Assembly: GCA_015056575.1 (NCBI GenBank)
Contig: SVGA01000026.1
Location: 1-53,149, forward strand
DNA length: 53,149 nucleotides
From: Butyrivibrio sp.
GTDB lineage: Bacteria > Bacillota > Clostridia > Lachnospirales > Lachnospiraceae
Reading direction: 5' to 3'
Below, one piece after another: positions 37,061 through 44,827 of this stretch. Numbering within the stretch: position 1 is the first letter of the stretch; every line of letters begins with the position of its first letter. A program made the translations under genes and the position numbers. The notes under the pieces were generated by a model, which saw nothing but the letters and a program-made list of their open reading frames with translations, searched no databases and was not told the origin of the DNA.

Positions 37061-37110
37061 AAAAAGGGGCTGTCGCTTTAGATGATTTCTTAGTGCGACA
37101 GCCCCTTTTT
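37061..37110 (+). terminator. strong rho-independent terminator after the nitroreductase gene
   Basis: AAAAAGGGGCTGTCGC (37061-37076) pairs with GCGACAGCCCCTTTTT (37095-37110) around an 18-base loop. The loop and stem edge contain ATTTCTTAGTGCGA, a 14-base word also present in the terminator at 41347. Confidence 0.92.
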
Positions 37111-37174
37111 GCGTAAGCTGACATAATAAACTAATTTTAAACTAATCATAAAGAGAAAATAAACTTCATTTCCT

Positions 37175-37205
37175 ACCCCAAAATATGATTGCCGGTCTCC
37201 GTATT
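37175..37205 (+). promoter_or_regulatory. candidate SigI-type promoter before the secreted repeat protein
   Basis: ACCCC (37175-37179) and CGTATT (37200-37205), separated by 20 bases, resemble the -35 (CCCC-containing) and -10 (CGTA/CGAA) elements described for SigI promoters in Bacillus and Clostridium. No good sigma-70 pair is seen here. The sigI-rsgI genes lie directly downstream of the gene it would drive. This rests on recall of the consensus and the spacing is uncertain. Confidence 0.4.
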
Positions 37206-37252
37206 ACATATCATAAGAATTCAATATGAGTATATTTGAAAGGAGAAGGATT

Positions 37253-39424
37253 ATGATGTATAAAAAAATTCTGGCAACAGGACTGGTGGCAACAATGATA
37301 GCGGGGACCACACTCACGTCTGTGGCAGCGGGCCCCGGGGGTATGGGGCCCATGATGGAAGAAAGAGGTCATGAGGGCGGCGGCAACGGTCCGGGCATGC
37401 AGACATCCGATGAGGACAGGCCGGATGGCGGTTCAGAACAGCAGATGGAAGAGAGCTTCGGAGGTATGGAGCAGCCTGCAGGCGGTTTTGAAGAACAGAG
37501 GCAGGATGCGCCAGAGATGCCTCGGGGAGAGGAAAACATGACGCCGCCCGAAAAGCCTCAGGGAGAAGAAAATGTGACGCCTCCTGAGATGCCTCAGGGA
37601 GAAGCAGCGCTGTCGGAAATCCCTCAGGGAGAAGAGATGACGCCTCCTGAGAAGCCTGAGGGAGAGGAGGATATGACGCCGCCCGAGAAGCCTGAGGGAG
37701 AGGAGGATATGACGCCGCCCGAGAAGCCAGAGGGAGAGGAGGATATGACGCCGCCCGAGAAGCCTGAGGGAGAGGAGGATATGACGCCGCCCGAGAAGCC
37801 TGAGGGAGAGGAGGATATGACCCCTCCTGAGAAGCCTGAGGGAGAGGAGGATATGACCCCGCCTGAAAAAACTGAGGGAGAGGAGGATATGACACCTCCC
37901 GAGAAGCCTGAAGGAGAAGAGGATATGACGCCGCCCGAGAAGCCTCAGGAAGAGGATGGAGTGACCGGGCCGGAAGAAACCGATCATGAAACGATCGCCA
38001 AGCTTAAGACATTTCTTGAAGAAATATTTGGAGAGGATGGCAGCTTCGATAAGATATGGCAGAAGATACAGCAGTTATTAGGTTTTGGACCAAAAGACCG
38101 AAGCGGCGATGCAGAGCAGCCTCAGACGCCAGAGTCCTCAGAGGAGCAGACAGAAGATGGTCAGGAGCCACCCGTGCTTCCCGGAAGTGAGGACACGGAC
38201 AGTGAGAGTCAGAGGCCGGAGATGCCCGGAAGGCCCGGTGAGGGCGGTATGGAATTTCCGGGTGGGGGTCAGAGCGCACCATCTGAATATGAGGCGGCCA
38301 ATACTGTGACTGAAGATGCACAGGATCAGGAGTACACCTCAGAATCCGGCGATGAGAATGCGATCCTGGTGGACGGAAGTGAGGTCACACTTAGCAATAT
38401 CACAGTCAGCAAGACCGGCGACAGCAGCGGAGAGTCTGCGGATTTCTATGGGATCAATGCAGGAGTGCTTGCCGATAACGGAGCAAGTCTTGTCATAACA
38501 GAATCCTCTGTTGAAACAGACGGAACTCACGCTAACGGGATCTTTTCCTATGGTGAGGGCACAACCGTTGAGGTCTCATCATCAACCATCACCACAAATG
38601 GCAATAACTCGGGAGGACTTATGACAACCGGAGGAGGCACGCTCATAGCGGATGATGTGACGATCACCACAAGCGGCAATTCCTCTGCGGCAATCAGAAC
38701 CGACAGAGGCGGCGGTACTGTAGTGGTATCGGACAGCACAGGCTCTACGGGAGGCGTAGGCTCACCTACCATTTATTCAACGGCTGATATCACTGTAACA
38801 AACTCGACGCTGACGGCGGATAAATCGGAAGCTGTAGTCATAGAAGGCGGAAATTCAGTGACGATAACAGACTCTGATCTTACCGGCAATAACTCCGTTT
38901 TGAACGGACAATCCACAACCTCCACCAATGTGCTGATATACCAGTCGATGTCGGGAGATGCCTCTGAGGGTGAGTCGGAGTTTGAAATGGTAAACGGCAG
39001 TCTTACTGCAATCACGGGCTCCATGTTCCATGTTACCAATGTCACGACTACGATCAATCTTACCAATGTCACATTAAACTATTCCGATGACAGTGATGTT
39101 TTCCTGGATATTTCTGCAGACAGCTGGGGAACAGCAGGGAGTAACGGCGGAAACGCCACGGTAAATCTTTCGCGGCAGACAGTAGAGGGCAATATAATTG
39201 TGGATGATTCATCGAGCCTTACGCTTAACATCACTGCTTCTTCAGAATACACGGGAAGTATCAATTCGGACGGTGCTCAGGGAGAAGTTTCGGTGGTACT
39301 TGAGGAAGGATCAGTCTGGACACTCGCAGGCGATGCTTACATTGACAGCTTTGACGGAGATCTTTCAAACGTCAATATGAACGGATATACGTTGTATATA
39401 AACGGCGTCGCATATACAGGCTGA
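37253..39424 (+). CDS. large secreted surface protein: Pro/Glu-rich repeats plus beta-helix-like C-terminus
   Basis: A protein of 723 residues. AAGGAGAAGG lies before ATG 37253 (an ATG at 37226 lacks a site). A signal peptide is clear (MMYKKILATGLVATMIAGTTLTSVAA, cleavage near residue 27). A Gly/Met/Glu-rich part follows, then eight 12-residue repeats PEGEEDMTPPEK at about 135-230, with looser PPE-type repeats before them. A second disordered acidic stretch runs to about 355. From about 355 on, Thr/Ser/Asn/Val-rich short strands (TLSNITVS, VTITDSDLTGNNS, TINLTNVTLNYS) resemble a right-handed beta-helix as in pectate lyases and adhesins. No LPXTG or dockerin is seen. It may be a wall adhesin or polysaccharide-binding protein. 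sigI starts 46 bases after its stop. Confidence 0.75.
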   Translation: MMYKKILATGLVATMIAGTTLTSVAAGPGGMGPMMEERGHEGGGNGPGMQTSDEDRPDGGSEQQMEESFGGMEQPAGGFEEQRQDAPEMPRGEENMTPPEKPQGEENVTPPEMPQGEAALSEIPQGEEMTPPEKPEGEEDMTPPEKPEGEEDMTPPEKPEGEEDMTPPEKPEGEEDMTPPEKPEGEEDMTPPEKPEGEEDMTPPEKTEGEEDMTPPEKPEGEEDMTPPEKPQEEDGVTGPEETDHETIAKLKTFLEEIFGEDGSFDKIWQKIQQLLGFGPKDRSGDAEQPQTPESSEEQTEDGQEPPVLPGSEDTDSESQRPEMPGRPGEGGMEFPGGGQSAPSEYEAANTVTEDAQDQEYTSESGDENAILVDGSEVTLSNITVSKTGDSSGESADFYGINAGVLADNGASLVITESSVETDGTHANGIFSYGEGTTVEVSSSTITTNGNNSGGLMTTGGGTLIADDVTITTSGNSSAAIRTDRGGGTVVVSDSTGSTGGVGSPTIYSTADITVTNSTLTADKSEAVVIEGGNSVTITDSDLTGNNSVLNGQSTTSTNVLIYQSMSGDASEGESEFEMVNGSLTAITGSMFHVTNVTTTINLTNVTLNYSDDSDVFLDISADSWGTAGSNGGNATVNLSRQTVEGNIIVDDSSSLTLNITASSEYTGSINSDGAQGEVSVVLEEGSVWTLAGDAYIDSFDGDLSNVNMNGYTLYINGVAYTG
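37655..37942 (+). repeat. eight 36-base coding tandem repeats
   Basis: The unit starts at 37655, 37691, 37727 and so on with an exact 36-base period and encodes PEGEEDMTPPEK. One copy has Thr for the first Pro, and synonymous changes mark some copies (CCTCCT for CCGCCC). Partial related units precede it from about 37535. The near identity of most copies suggests recent expansion and likely length variation between strains. Confidence 0.9.
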
Positions 39425-39433
39425 CGGGTTGTG

Positions 39434-39463
39434 TTGATTATTTGATGGTTGGGATTGTATAAT
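39434..39463 (+). promoter_or_regulatory. possible promoter giving an almost leaderless sigI transcript
   Basis: TTGATT (39434-39439), an 18-base spacer and TATAAT (39458-39463). The sigI ATG is at 39471, only 7 bases after the -10 box, and no ribosome binding site precedes it. Confidence 0.5.
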
Positions 39464-39470
39464 CCAAGAT

Positions 39471-40196
39471 ATGGATAATCGTAAACAGGATGACAATTTC
39501 AAAGCCATACAGGCCGGAAGGGACAGGGCTGAAAAGGAGAGATTTCTTTTTAATGAGCAGTCACATATACTGCATCTCGCAGCCAGGATATTAAAAAGAA
39601 CGGTCACGGATTCCGATGAGGAATACAGCACGGCGCTTCTGGCGGTATCGGAGGCCATCGACTCCTATGACTCCGAAAGGGGAGATTTCTGGAACTATGC
39701 GGCACTTGTGGTAAAAAGCAGGCTTCTTGACGATATCAGGTCCCGGGCGGCTCTGGATAAAGAGCTGACGGTGGCGCCGGAGACTTTTTCAGGAGAGGTG
39801 TATGATGATGACCTTGATGCGTCTGTGTCCATAAGAAAAGAGGTCCAGGGTAAGACCGCGGTGTATGTGGATAACAGCCTGAAGGAGGAGATTGAGGCTC
39901 TTTCACAGGAACTTGGTGGGTATGGCATAGATCTTTTTGATCTTCCGCAGGCTGCTCCAAAGTCAGAAAAGACAAGGAGCAGCTGCAGAAGACTGCTGAA
40001 AGCTTTTTTTGATCCTCCGCCCCTTGCGGATGAACTGAAGAGGACCAAAAATCTGCAGGTTGCAGAGATCGTAAAGAGAACAGGCATAAGCAGAAAGCTT
40101 GTTGACAGACACAGGAAATACCTTATCGCCGCAATACTGGTCAAAGCGGGTGACTACAGCGGGATAAGCGCATATTTAACAATGGGGAATGAGTGA
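39471..40196 (+). CDS. sigI: RNA polymerase sigma factor SigI
   Basis: A protein of 241 residues, the usual SigI size. The N-terminal half resembles region 2 of sigma-70 proteins (ILHLAARILKRTV, then LLAVSEAIDSYDSERGDFWNYA, where the promoter melting residues lie). The C-terminal part is the SigI-specific DNA-binding domain: LQVAEIVKRTGISRKLVDRHRKYLIAAIL, matching the family's 'R..lerhrkyiia' ending. In Bacillus SigI acts in heat stress and wall control; in cellulolytic Clostridia several SigI proteins respond to polysaccharides. Its stop overlaps the next gene, the anti-sigma factor RsgI. Confidence 0.93.
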   Translation: MDNRKQDDNFKAIQAGRDRAEKERFLFNEQSHILHLAARILKRTVTDSDEEYSTALLAVSEAIDSYDSERGDFWNYAALVVKSRLLDDIRSRAALDKELTVAPETFSGEVYDDDLDASVSIRKEVQGKTAVYVDNSLKEEIEALSQELGGYGIDLFDLPQAAPKSEKTRSSCRRLLKAFFDPPPLADELKRTKNLQVAEIVKRTGISRKLVDRHRKYLIAAILVKAGDYSGISAYLTMGNE

Positions 40197-40198
40197 TC

Positions 40199-41323
40199 AT
40201 GAGAGCAGTAGTGATTGCCGTTAAAGATAATAAAGCAGCTGTGGCGATTGAGGGTGGCGAGCTTAAATACGTGGAGAATAAAAACTACGTGACGGGGCAG
40301 ATAATACAGGTTCAGGATGCTTCACCCAAGACCGTTTCAGCCAAAAGGACACATCGGAAGCGCTCATTTTATCTAAGAAGCTACACAAGATTTTCAGGTA
40401 TTGCCGCCGCGGCGGTGTTATTCGTTTTCGTCGGGGCGATCACGGTAAGTGCAGCGGAGGTTTCCAGGGTCACACTAACTGCGGGAGCGTCTGTAACCTC
40501 CGGGGTCAATATCTTTGACCGGGTCATTTCCGTAAGCGCCAATAACGAAGAAGGCAGGCTTATCATCGATGAGATATCGGGTGACGTGATGTTCAGAAAG
40601 CTGCCTGATGCCTTTGAGACTATTCTGGACTCAATAAAGGACGGAGAGTATATAGATGATGAGAATCCGGTGATCAGGGTGGAAGTCACCACAGATGCCG
40701 CTATCTTCGGAAACAGGGAGGAAACTATATTTAGTGAACTTGGAAGCGCTGCCGATGAGTGGAGCAGCAAACAGAGTGGGATTTCCGTCAGCGTTGATAA
40801 GGGAGGAACCGAATTCTCCGGCAGTTCCGGGGAAAATACATATGAGGATGAGCCTGTAACTGCGACAGATGAGGCAGATGATGAACCGGCACAGGAAACT
40901 GCCCCTGAGATCAGGCATGACTCAGAGCAGACAGATGAGAGCATGGCTCCACCAGAGCAGGGAGAGAAAGCTTTGGATTCGGATGATGAAGCCCCCGCAG
41001 AAAAGAGTATCCCGCCTGAGCCTCCTGCAGACAGAGATGCCAAAAACGGTGAGTTAAAGCCGCCGACAGATATTGAAAAGGATACCGCGCCTGTACCCGG
41101 AGAGGGAAGCGGAGCGAAAGAAAGTGATGAGAGCGTTCAGGACCACGGTGGAAATGTTCCCGCAGATGCCCCGGAGCCACCGCCGGGAGGTGAGAACACT
41201 CCGCCTGTGCCGTCCAGATCGGGAGAAGGCATCACTCCGGGACCATCGGAAGAAAGACCGGAGGAACCGCCCCAGATGCCGCCTCCACAGGAAAAAGGCC
41301 CGGAGGGGGCGCCTCCTCATTGA
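40199..41323 (+). CDS. rsgI: anti-sigma-I factor RsgI, with Pro/Glu-rich extracellular tail
   Basis: A protein of 374 residues from ATG 40199; GTG 40193 overlaps the sigI stop and is an alternative. Residues 1-45 form the RsgI_N domain that holds SigI (MRAVVIAVKDNKAAVAIEGGE). One membrane helix lies at about 66-86. Outside, residues about 88-205 form the conserved juxtamembrane RsgI domain (SVTSGVNIFDRVISVSANNEEG), in which RsgI proteins cleave themselves, near the N-x-FDRVI-x-V region. The tail (about 215-374) is disordered and rich in Pro, Glu, Ser and Gly (many PPE and EPP words) and lacks a carbohydrate-binding module. It probably senses cell-surface or wall state and releases SigI. Confidence 0.9.
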   Translation: MRAVVIAVKDNKAAVAIEGGELKYVENKNYVTGQIIQVQDASPKTVSAKRTHRKRSFYLRSYTRFSGIAAAAVLFVFVGAITVSAAEVSRVTLTAGASVTSGVNIFDRVISVSANNEEGRLIIDEISGDVMFRKLPDAFETILDSIKDGEYIDDENPVIRVEVTTDAAIFGNREETIFSELGSAADEWSSKQSGISVSVDKGGTEFSGSSGENTYEDEPVTATDEADDEPAQETAPEIRHDSEQTDESMAPPEQGEKALDSDDEAPAEKSIPPEPPADRDAKNGELKPPTDIEKDTAPVPGEGSGAKESDESVQDHGGNVPADAPEPPPGGENTPPVPSRSGEGITPGPSEERPEEPPQMPPPQEKGPEGAPPH

Positions 41324-41346
41324 ATTGTAACAAATCGCAGCATAAA

Positions 41347-41386
41347 AAAGGGGCCTCGCACTAATTTCTTAGTGCGAGGCCCCTTT
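41347..41386. terminator. perfect 18-base-pair bidirectional terminator between rsgI and cheY
   Basis: AAAGGGGCCTCGCACTAA (41347-41364) pairs perfectly with 41369-41386 around loop TTTC. A's precede and T's end it, so it serves rsgI on the plus strand and cheY on the minus strand. Confidence 0.93.
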
Positions 41387-41413
41387 AAATTTTCCATGAT
41401 CAATATACACCGG

Positions 41414-41776
41414 TTAGCCGATAGCTTTTTTAACCGCTTCAAGAACACGGTCAGCCTGGAAGGGTTTAACGATAAAGTCCTTGGCTCCGGCCTGAATAGA
41501 TTCAATAACCATTGCCTGCTGACCCATAGCAGAACACATGATGCAAACCGCATTAGGATCTGCAGCCTTGATTCCCTTCAAGGCTCCGATACCATCAAGC
41601 TCGGGCATTGTGATATCCAGAGTTACAAGGTCGGGTTTCAACTCATTATATTTCTCGATTGCGACTTTTCCGTTCTCTGCTTCGCCGGCAATCTCATATC
41701 CGTTCTTGGAAAGGATATCCTTGAGCATCATGCGCATGAAAGCAGCGTCATCTGTAATGAGTATTCTTTTTCCCAT
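41414..41776 (-). CDS. cheY: CheY-type single-domain response regulator
   Basis: A protein of 120 residues, a bare receiver domain. Acidic pocket D9-D10, phosphate acceptor D54 in VTLDITMPELDG, Ser82 in the switch position and Lys104 in DFIVKPF are all present. In the RILITDDAAFMRMML context it is very close to chemotaxis CheY of Firmicutes. GGAGG lies about 7 bases upstream of the ATG. It stands alone, away from flagellar genes; a CheC-like phosphatase is encoded at 27391. It may serve chemotaxis or, given the neighbourhood, control of pilus-type motility. Confidence 0.93.
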   Translation of the reverse strand: MGKRILITDDAAFMRMMLKDILSKNGYEIAGEAENGKVAIEKYNELKPDLVTLDITMPELDGIGALKGIKAADPNAVCIMCSAMGQQAMVIESIQAGAKDFIVKPFQADRVLEAVKKAIG

Positions 41777-41844
41777 ATTGAACCTCCAATAAGTATTTTA
41801 GTTACCTGTAAAAATAAAGCGAATTCTTTTGTGGTTTTTTATTT

Positions 41845-41864
41845 GGTACATAATCTATTGTACC
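41845..41864. promoter_or_regulatory. inverted repeat upstream of cheY
   Basis: GGTACA (41845-41850) and TGTACC (41859-41864), separated by 8 bases, lie about 70 bases upstream of the cheY start. TACAAT on the minus strand within it could be a -10 box, which would make the palindrome an operator. Confidence 0.35.
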
Positions 41865-41953
41865 ACCTAAATACTGTTTGTGCGCGTTAAATCGTTATGC
41901 AAATAATTAAAATTTGATAAAGTCCCTCGAAAATTGTTTTAAAATCGTGATAA

Positions 41954-42358
41954 TTACGGAATGACCGGAAGATTAGTGTCATAGTCGAAATTGCTGTGGG
42001 TTACTATCTGCCATTGTATGATTCCGTTGTTATTGTCTGAATTGGATATGTTGTTTGCACTATTTAGCATAATCGCAATATCGAGCGATTGGTTATCGGT
42101 AATTGGTATACTTTCTCTCATTATACCATCCTGAGAATTATTCTCATAGCCTGAATTTACCGCTGCAACAAAGGCATTTCCCTTATGACAGGCCTCGTAA
42201 TAGCTCTTTTGCCTCTCCTTGAGGTTGTTGCTCAGGTTGTAATCGGCTTTGGAGTTGACCATGGCCAGGGCTGCAAAGGAAACTATGGCCAGAACGGTGA
42301 ATATCAGAAGGATAGAGGCGCTGCCTACATGAGCCCCCTGTGATCTGTGACTGTTCAT
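41954..42358 (-). CDS. small membrane-anchored pilus-cluster protein
   Basis: A protein of 134 residues from ATG 42358; GGAGGG lies about 9 bases upstream. The longer frame lacks a site. After a short basic N-terminus one hydrophobic segment follows (SASILLIFTVLAIVSFAALAM, about 13-33) in the style of PilX/minor pilin proteins, then NSKADYNLSNNLKERQKSYYEAC. The rest is Asn/Ser-rich and polar. It probably packs in the membrane like a minor pilin. It starts at the end of the previous pilin-like gene and is the last of the cluster. Confidence 0.6.
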   Translation of the reverse strand: MNSHRSQGAHVGSASILLIFTVLAIVSFAALAMVNSKADYNLSNNLKERQKSYYEACHKGNAFVAAVNSGYENNSQDGIMRESIPITDNQSLDIAIMLNSANNISNSDNNNGIIQWQIVTHSNFDYDTNLPVIP

Positions 42359-42359
42359 A

Positions 42360-42905
42360 TCACTGTCCCTCCTTTCCAAGATAAACATCAACAACTGTAA
42401 GGAGGATCACGTCCGTGCTGTCATCGGGGATAACGGACACTATATCTGCAGACGCTCCGGTTTTCATCACAGCTATTTTCCCCACGGCTGCTTTTCCGGT
42501 TATTGCGGCGCCGTAGGTATTAACATCACTGTAAACATCGGCGGCATCCTCTTTTGTGACCTCAAGGATGGCCTCATAAGCGGCGTCTGTGGGTTTTCCT
42601 GACAGAAGCTCCCATTTATCGTCAAAGAAGAGGATAAGAGTGCCATCATCCTCGGACTTGGAAGTTACGTAGACATCGGGAAAGAGCTTTGCTATTTCCG
42701 GAAGATCTCCCTTTTCTCCGGTGAAGGCTTCAGCCAGATTCTGGGTCCAGATGGTGGCATTATTAATAGACTCCGTGCTTTCGGCCATGGTGTGGGCAGA
42801 CACAAAAAGCCTTACGCACACTGCTGCGGAAAGGGAGAAAAACATGATCGCCACTATGAGCTCCATTAAAAAGAGGCTTAATTTGGAATTACTGCGTTCG
42901 TTCAT
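42360..42905 (-). CDS. pilin-like protein (minor pseudopilin)
   Basis: A protein of 181 residues. A basic N-terminus (MNERSNSKLS) leads into a hydrophobic helix (LFLMELIVAIMFFSLSAAVCVRLFVSA) with a Glu at its start, as in type IV pilin-like helices (ELxxx). No usual Gly-Phe prepilin peptidase site is evident. A polar domain of about 140 residues follows. The start is 2 bases from the stop of the upstream gene, so translation is probably coupled. A role in a type II or type IV-like pilus is inferred from the neighbours. Confidence 0.65.
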   Translation of the reverse strand: MNERSNSKLSLFLMELIVAIMFFSLSAAVCVRLFVSAHTMAESTESINNATIWTQNLAEAFTGEKGDLPEIAKLFPDVYVTSKSEDDGTLILFFDDKWELLSGKPTDAAYEAILEVTKEDAADVYSDVNTYGAAITGKAAVGKIAVMKTGASADIVSVIPDDSTDVILLTVVDVYLGKEGQ

Positions 42906-42907
42906 CG

Positions 42908-43402
42908 TCAGCCGCCGTTTGCGCTCCTCTTGGTTATGTAAAGATGATCCGTGGTTCCGTCCAAAAGGGTAATGTTGACACTAAGTATATGTTCCGATAC
43001 CTCTTCCACATCAAAGGAGAGGATGTTCATGATCTTCTGACCTGACTGGGGGTAAAAGACCTCCAGATCATCCCGGGCAAACAGCTCCATTAAAGTTCCT
43101 TCGTATTCATAAATATAGGTATCGTAAAGCTGGCCGTTTATCTCTTCCTGAAGGATCAGGGCGTTGTGAGCGAAGATATTCCGGGCATAGACGGCGCCAT
43201 TGACATCGGCCTGCCGTATCTTCTCGGTGACGTAGGCGGTGGCTATCCTTCTGTCATTATTGCTCTCCATCGCCGATACGTTTTTCTTGTAGATGTCGGC
43301 ACCGATGGCAATGACGGAGAGGGCGGATAAGACAAACAGAAGGGCCAGGCAGATAACGAATACCGCATCGATTATATGTTTGTTCTGAGAACGGGTATTC
43401 AT
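42908..43402 (-). CDS. DUF4860 family membrane protein of the pilus-like cluster
   Basis: A protein of 164 residues. One N-terminal membrane segment (AVFVICLALLFVLSALSVIAIGADIY, about 14-39) and a polar domain with RRIATAYVTEKIRQAD and the GQLYDTYIYEY segment, matching DUF4860, which occurs in Firmicutes beside GspF/PilC-type genes. It is probably a minor pilin or assembly factor. GGAGG lies 8 bases before the ATG. It sits 3 bases after the stop of the previous gene. Confidence 0.7.
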   Translation of the reverse strand: MNTRSQNKHIIDAVFVICLALLFVLSALSVIAIGADIYKKNVSAMESNNDRRIATAYVTEKIRQADVNGAVYARNIFAHNALILQEEINGQLYDTYIYEYEGTLMELFARDDLEVFYPQSGQKIMNILSFDVEEVSEHILSVNITLLDGTTDHLYITKRSANGG

Positions 43403-43405
43403 AGG

Positions 43406-43738
43406 TTACCTCCGAAGAACCGTGTAGTCCGGGTAAAGGTTGGCTGCAATGGGCTGATAGTCGACGAAGAAGGTTGTCTTGTCGTAGATCAGTCCGTAAT
43501 GATCTTCCATGTATTCCAGGGTGGGAGGGTACTGCCCCTCGATGGCGTAGCACTGCACGATATCTCTTGCGATGGCGTTCTCCAGGGACTCCTGCTGCTT
43601 TTCGATCTGTCCTCTTCCAAGCCTGTCAACGGCCACAATGAAGATGAGGGCAATGCCCAGGAATATGGCGATGGATATGAACTTATAGACCCTGTCGGAA
43701 ATGGAAAAGGTCCTGTTGTTGTCAAATCTGTTACTCAT
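43406..43738 (-). CDS. small pilin-like membrane protein
   Basis: A protein of 110 residues. A basic N-terminus, one membrane helix (FISIAIFLGIALIFIVAV, about 20-37), then a polar domain with the QCYAIEGQYPPTLEYMEDHYGL segment. The YPPTLEYMEDHYGL motif, where a strand follows a helix, resembles the 'G.YP.sl..L' part of major pseudopilins. It starts 12 bases after the PilC/GspF gene with GAGG 7 bases before the ATG. It may be a major pilin-like subunit, although the prepilin cleavage site is not typical. Confidence 0.65.
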   Translation of the reverse strand: MSNRFDNNRTFSISDRVYKFISIAIFLGIALIFIVAVDRLGRGQIEKQQESLENAIARDIVQCYAIEGQYPPTLEYMEDHYGLIYDKTTFFVDYQPIAANLYPDYTVLRR

Positions 43739-43750
43739 AAATAAACCTCA

Positions 43751-44806
43751 TCAGCCGATGGTTGTCATGATTCCCATAAGTGGCAGGATTACCGACAGAA
43801 GGATCATTCCCACTATAAGTGAGAGGATTATGACCAGGGTGGGCTCAAGAACCGAGATAAGAGAGTAGATCCTGCGCTCGGTGTCCTTTTCGATCCTTTC
43901 TGAAACCTGCTTCATTGCTCTGTCCATGGAACCGGACTTAAATCCGACGTCCACCATCTGTGAATAGAAGGAGGAAAAAAGCTGTGACTTTCCTAAGGCT
44001 TCCGGGAAACTGTCTCCGTCAAGAAGCATATTTCTGCAGCTTTCGATCTTTTCCTTCATCTCGGCGGTGGTAGCAAGATTTTTTACCAGGGAGAGACCCT
44101 CGAAGGTATCCATACCGCTGGAAAGAGTCAGGACCATACCGCTGGCAAAACGCTCCGTCTCCAGCTCCTGCATGAGCTTTTTGGTGGCGGGGAATCTGTG
44201 CATCAAAAGCCTGAACCTTGCCTTGCCGCTGTCGGTCGCGCTGAAATAGAAGAAGCATGCCGCAAATACCACCAGTATCACGACCAGCACGATAGAGTAG
44301 CGGTTAAGGGCATTTCCCATGTTGAGCAGGGACTGGGCGAAGCCGCTCATGCTGGTCCCAAGCTGGGAAAAGACCTGCTGGAAGATCGGAAGTACCTTGG
44401 TGATGAGCACAAGGACAACCACCAGCATCATAAGTACCATGATAAGAGGGTAACTTACGGCGCTTTTGATATTGGATTCGATGTTCTCCTCACGGTCGTA
44501 GTAATCCGCAAGAGATTCCATGACAGTATCCATGTTGCCCGATTCCTCGCCGATGGTGACCATGTGGATGACGTAATCCGGGAAGGCTTCAGTCATGCTG
44601 AGGGCTGTATGGAATTTTTCTCCGCTGCGCAGAACCTGACTTAAGGACTGCAAAAGCTTTTTTCCGGAGGGGTCCTTTGTGTCCTCTTCAAGGATATCCA
44701 CTCCGCTGCCGGGATCGATGCCCGCTTTCATAAGAAGCGCCATCTGGCGGCAGAAGCTGGAAATCTCGTAGCTGGTTAATTTGGATGTTTTTGCTATATT
44801 GCCCAT
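43751..44806 (-). CDS. type II secretion/type IV pilus inner-membrane platform protein (GspF/PilC family)
   Basis: A protein of 351 residues with two T2SSF domains. The first is ISSFCRQMALLMKAGIDPGSGVDIL...VIHMVTIGEESGNMDTVMESLADYYDRE; the second starts near ERFASGMVLTLSSGMDTFEGL and ends with VGFKSGSMDRAMKQVSERI. Three membrane segments lie at about 120-145, 168-192 and 320-345. It is the platform on which an assembly ATPase acts. GGAGGG lies before the ATG. No such ATPase is in this window. The gene heads a run of four pilin-like genes. Confidence 0.92.
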   Translation of the reverse strand: MGNIAKTSKLTSYEISSFCRQMALLMKAGIDPGSGVDILEEDTKDPSGKKLLQSLSQVLRSGEKFHTALSMTEAFPDYVIHMVTIGEESGNMDTVMESLADYYDREENIESNIKSAVSYPLIMVLMMLVVVLVLITKVLPIFQQVFSQLGTSMSGFAQSLLNMGNALNRYSIVLVVILVVFAACFFYFSATDSGKARFRLLMHRFPATKKLMQELETERFASGMVLTLSSGMDTFEGLSLVKNLATTAEMKEKIESCRNMLLDGDSFPEALGKSQLFSSFYSQMVDVGFKSGSMDRAMKQVSERIEKDTERRIYSLISVLEPTLVIILSLIVGMILLSVILPLMGIMTTIG

Positions 44807-44827
44807 GATCCCTCCGTTTTCTGTATA

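Noticed and set aside
37655..37942. 36-base repeats as a CRISPR array
   Set aside because: They are in frame, contiguous, and encode a 12-residue repeat in a secreted protein.
37433..37987. Minus-strand frames of 184-193 codons opposite the Pro/Glu repeats
   Set aside because: They mirror the 36-base repeat and give repetitive Leu/Arg or Pro/Ser strings with no start signal.
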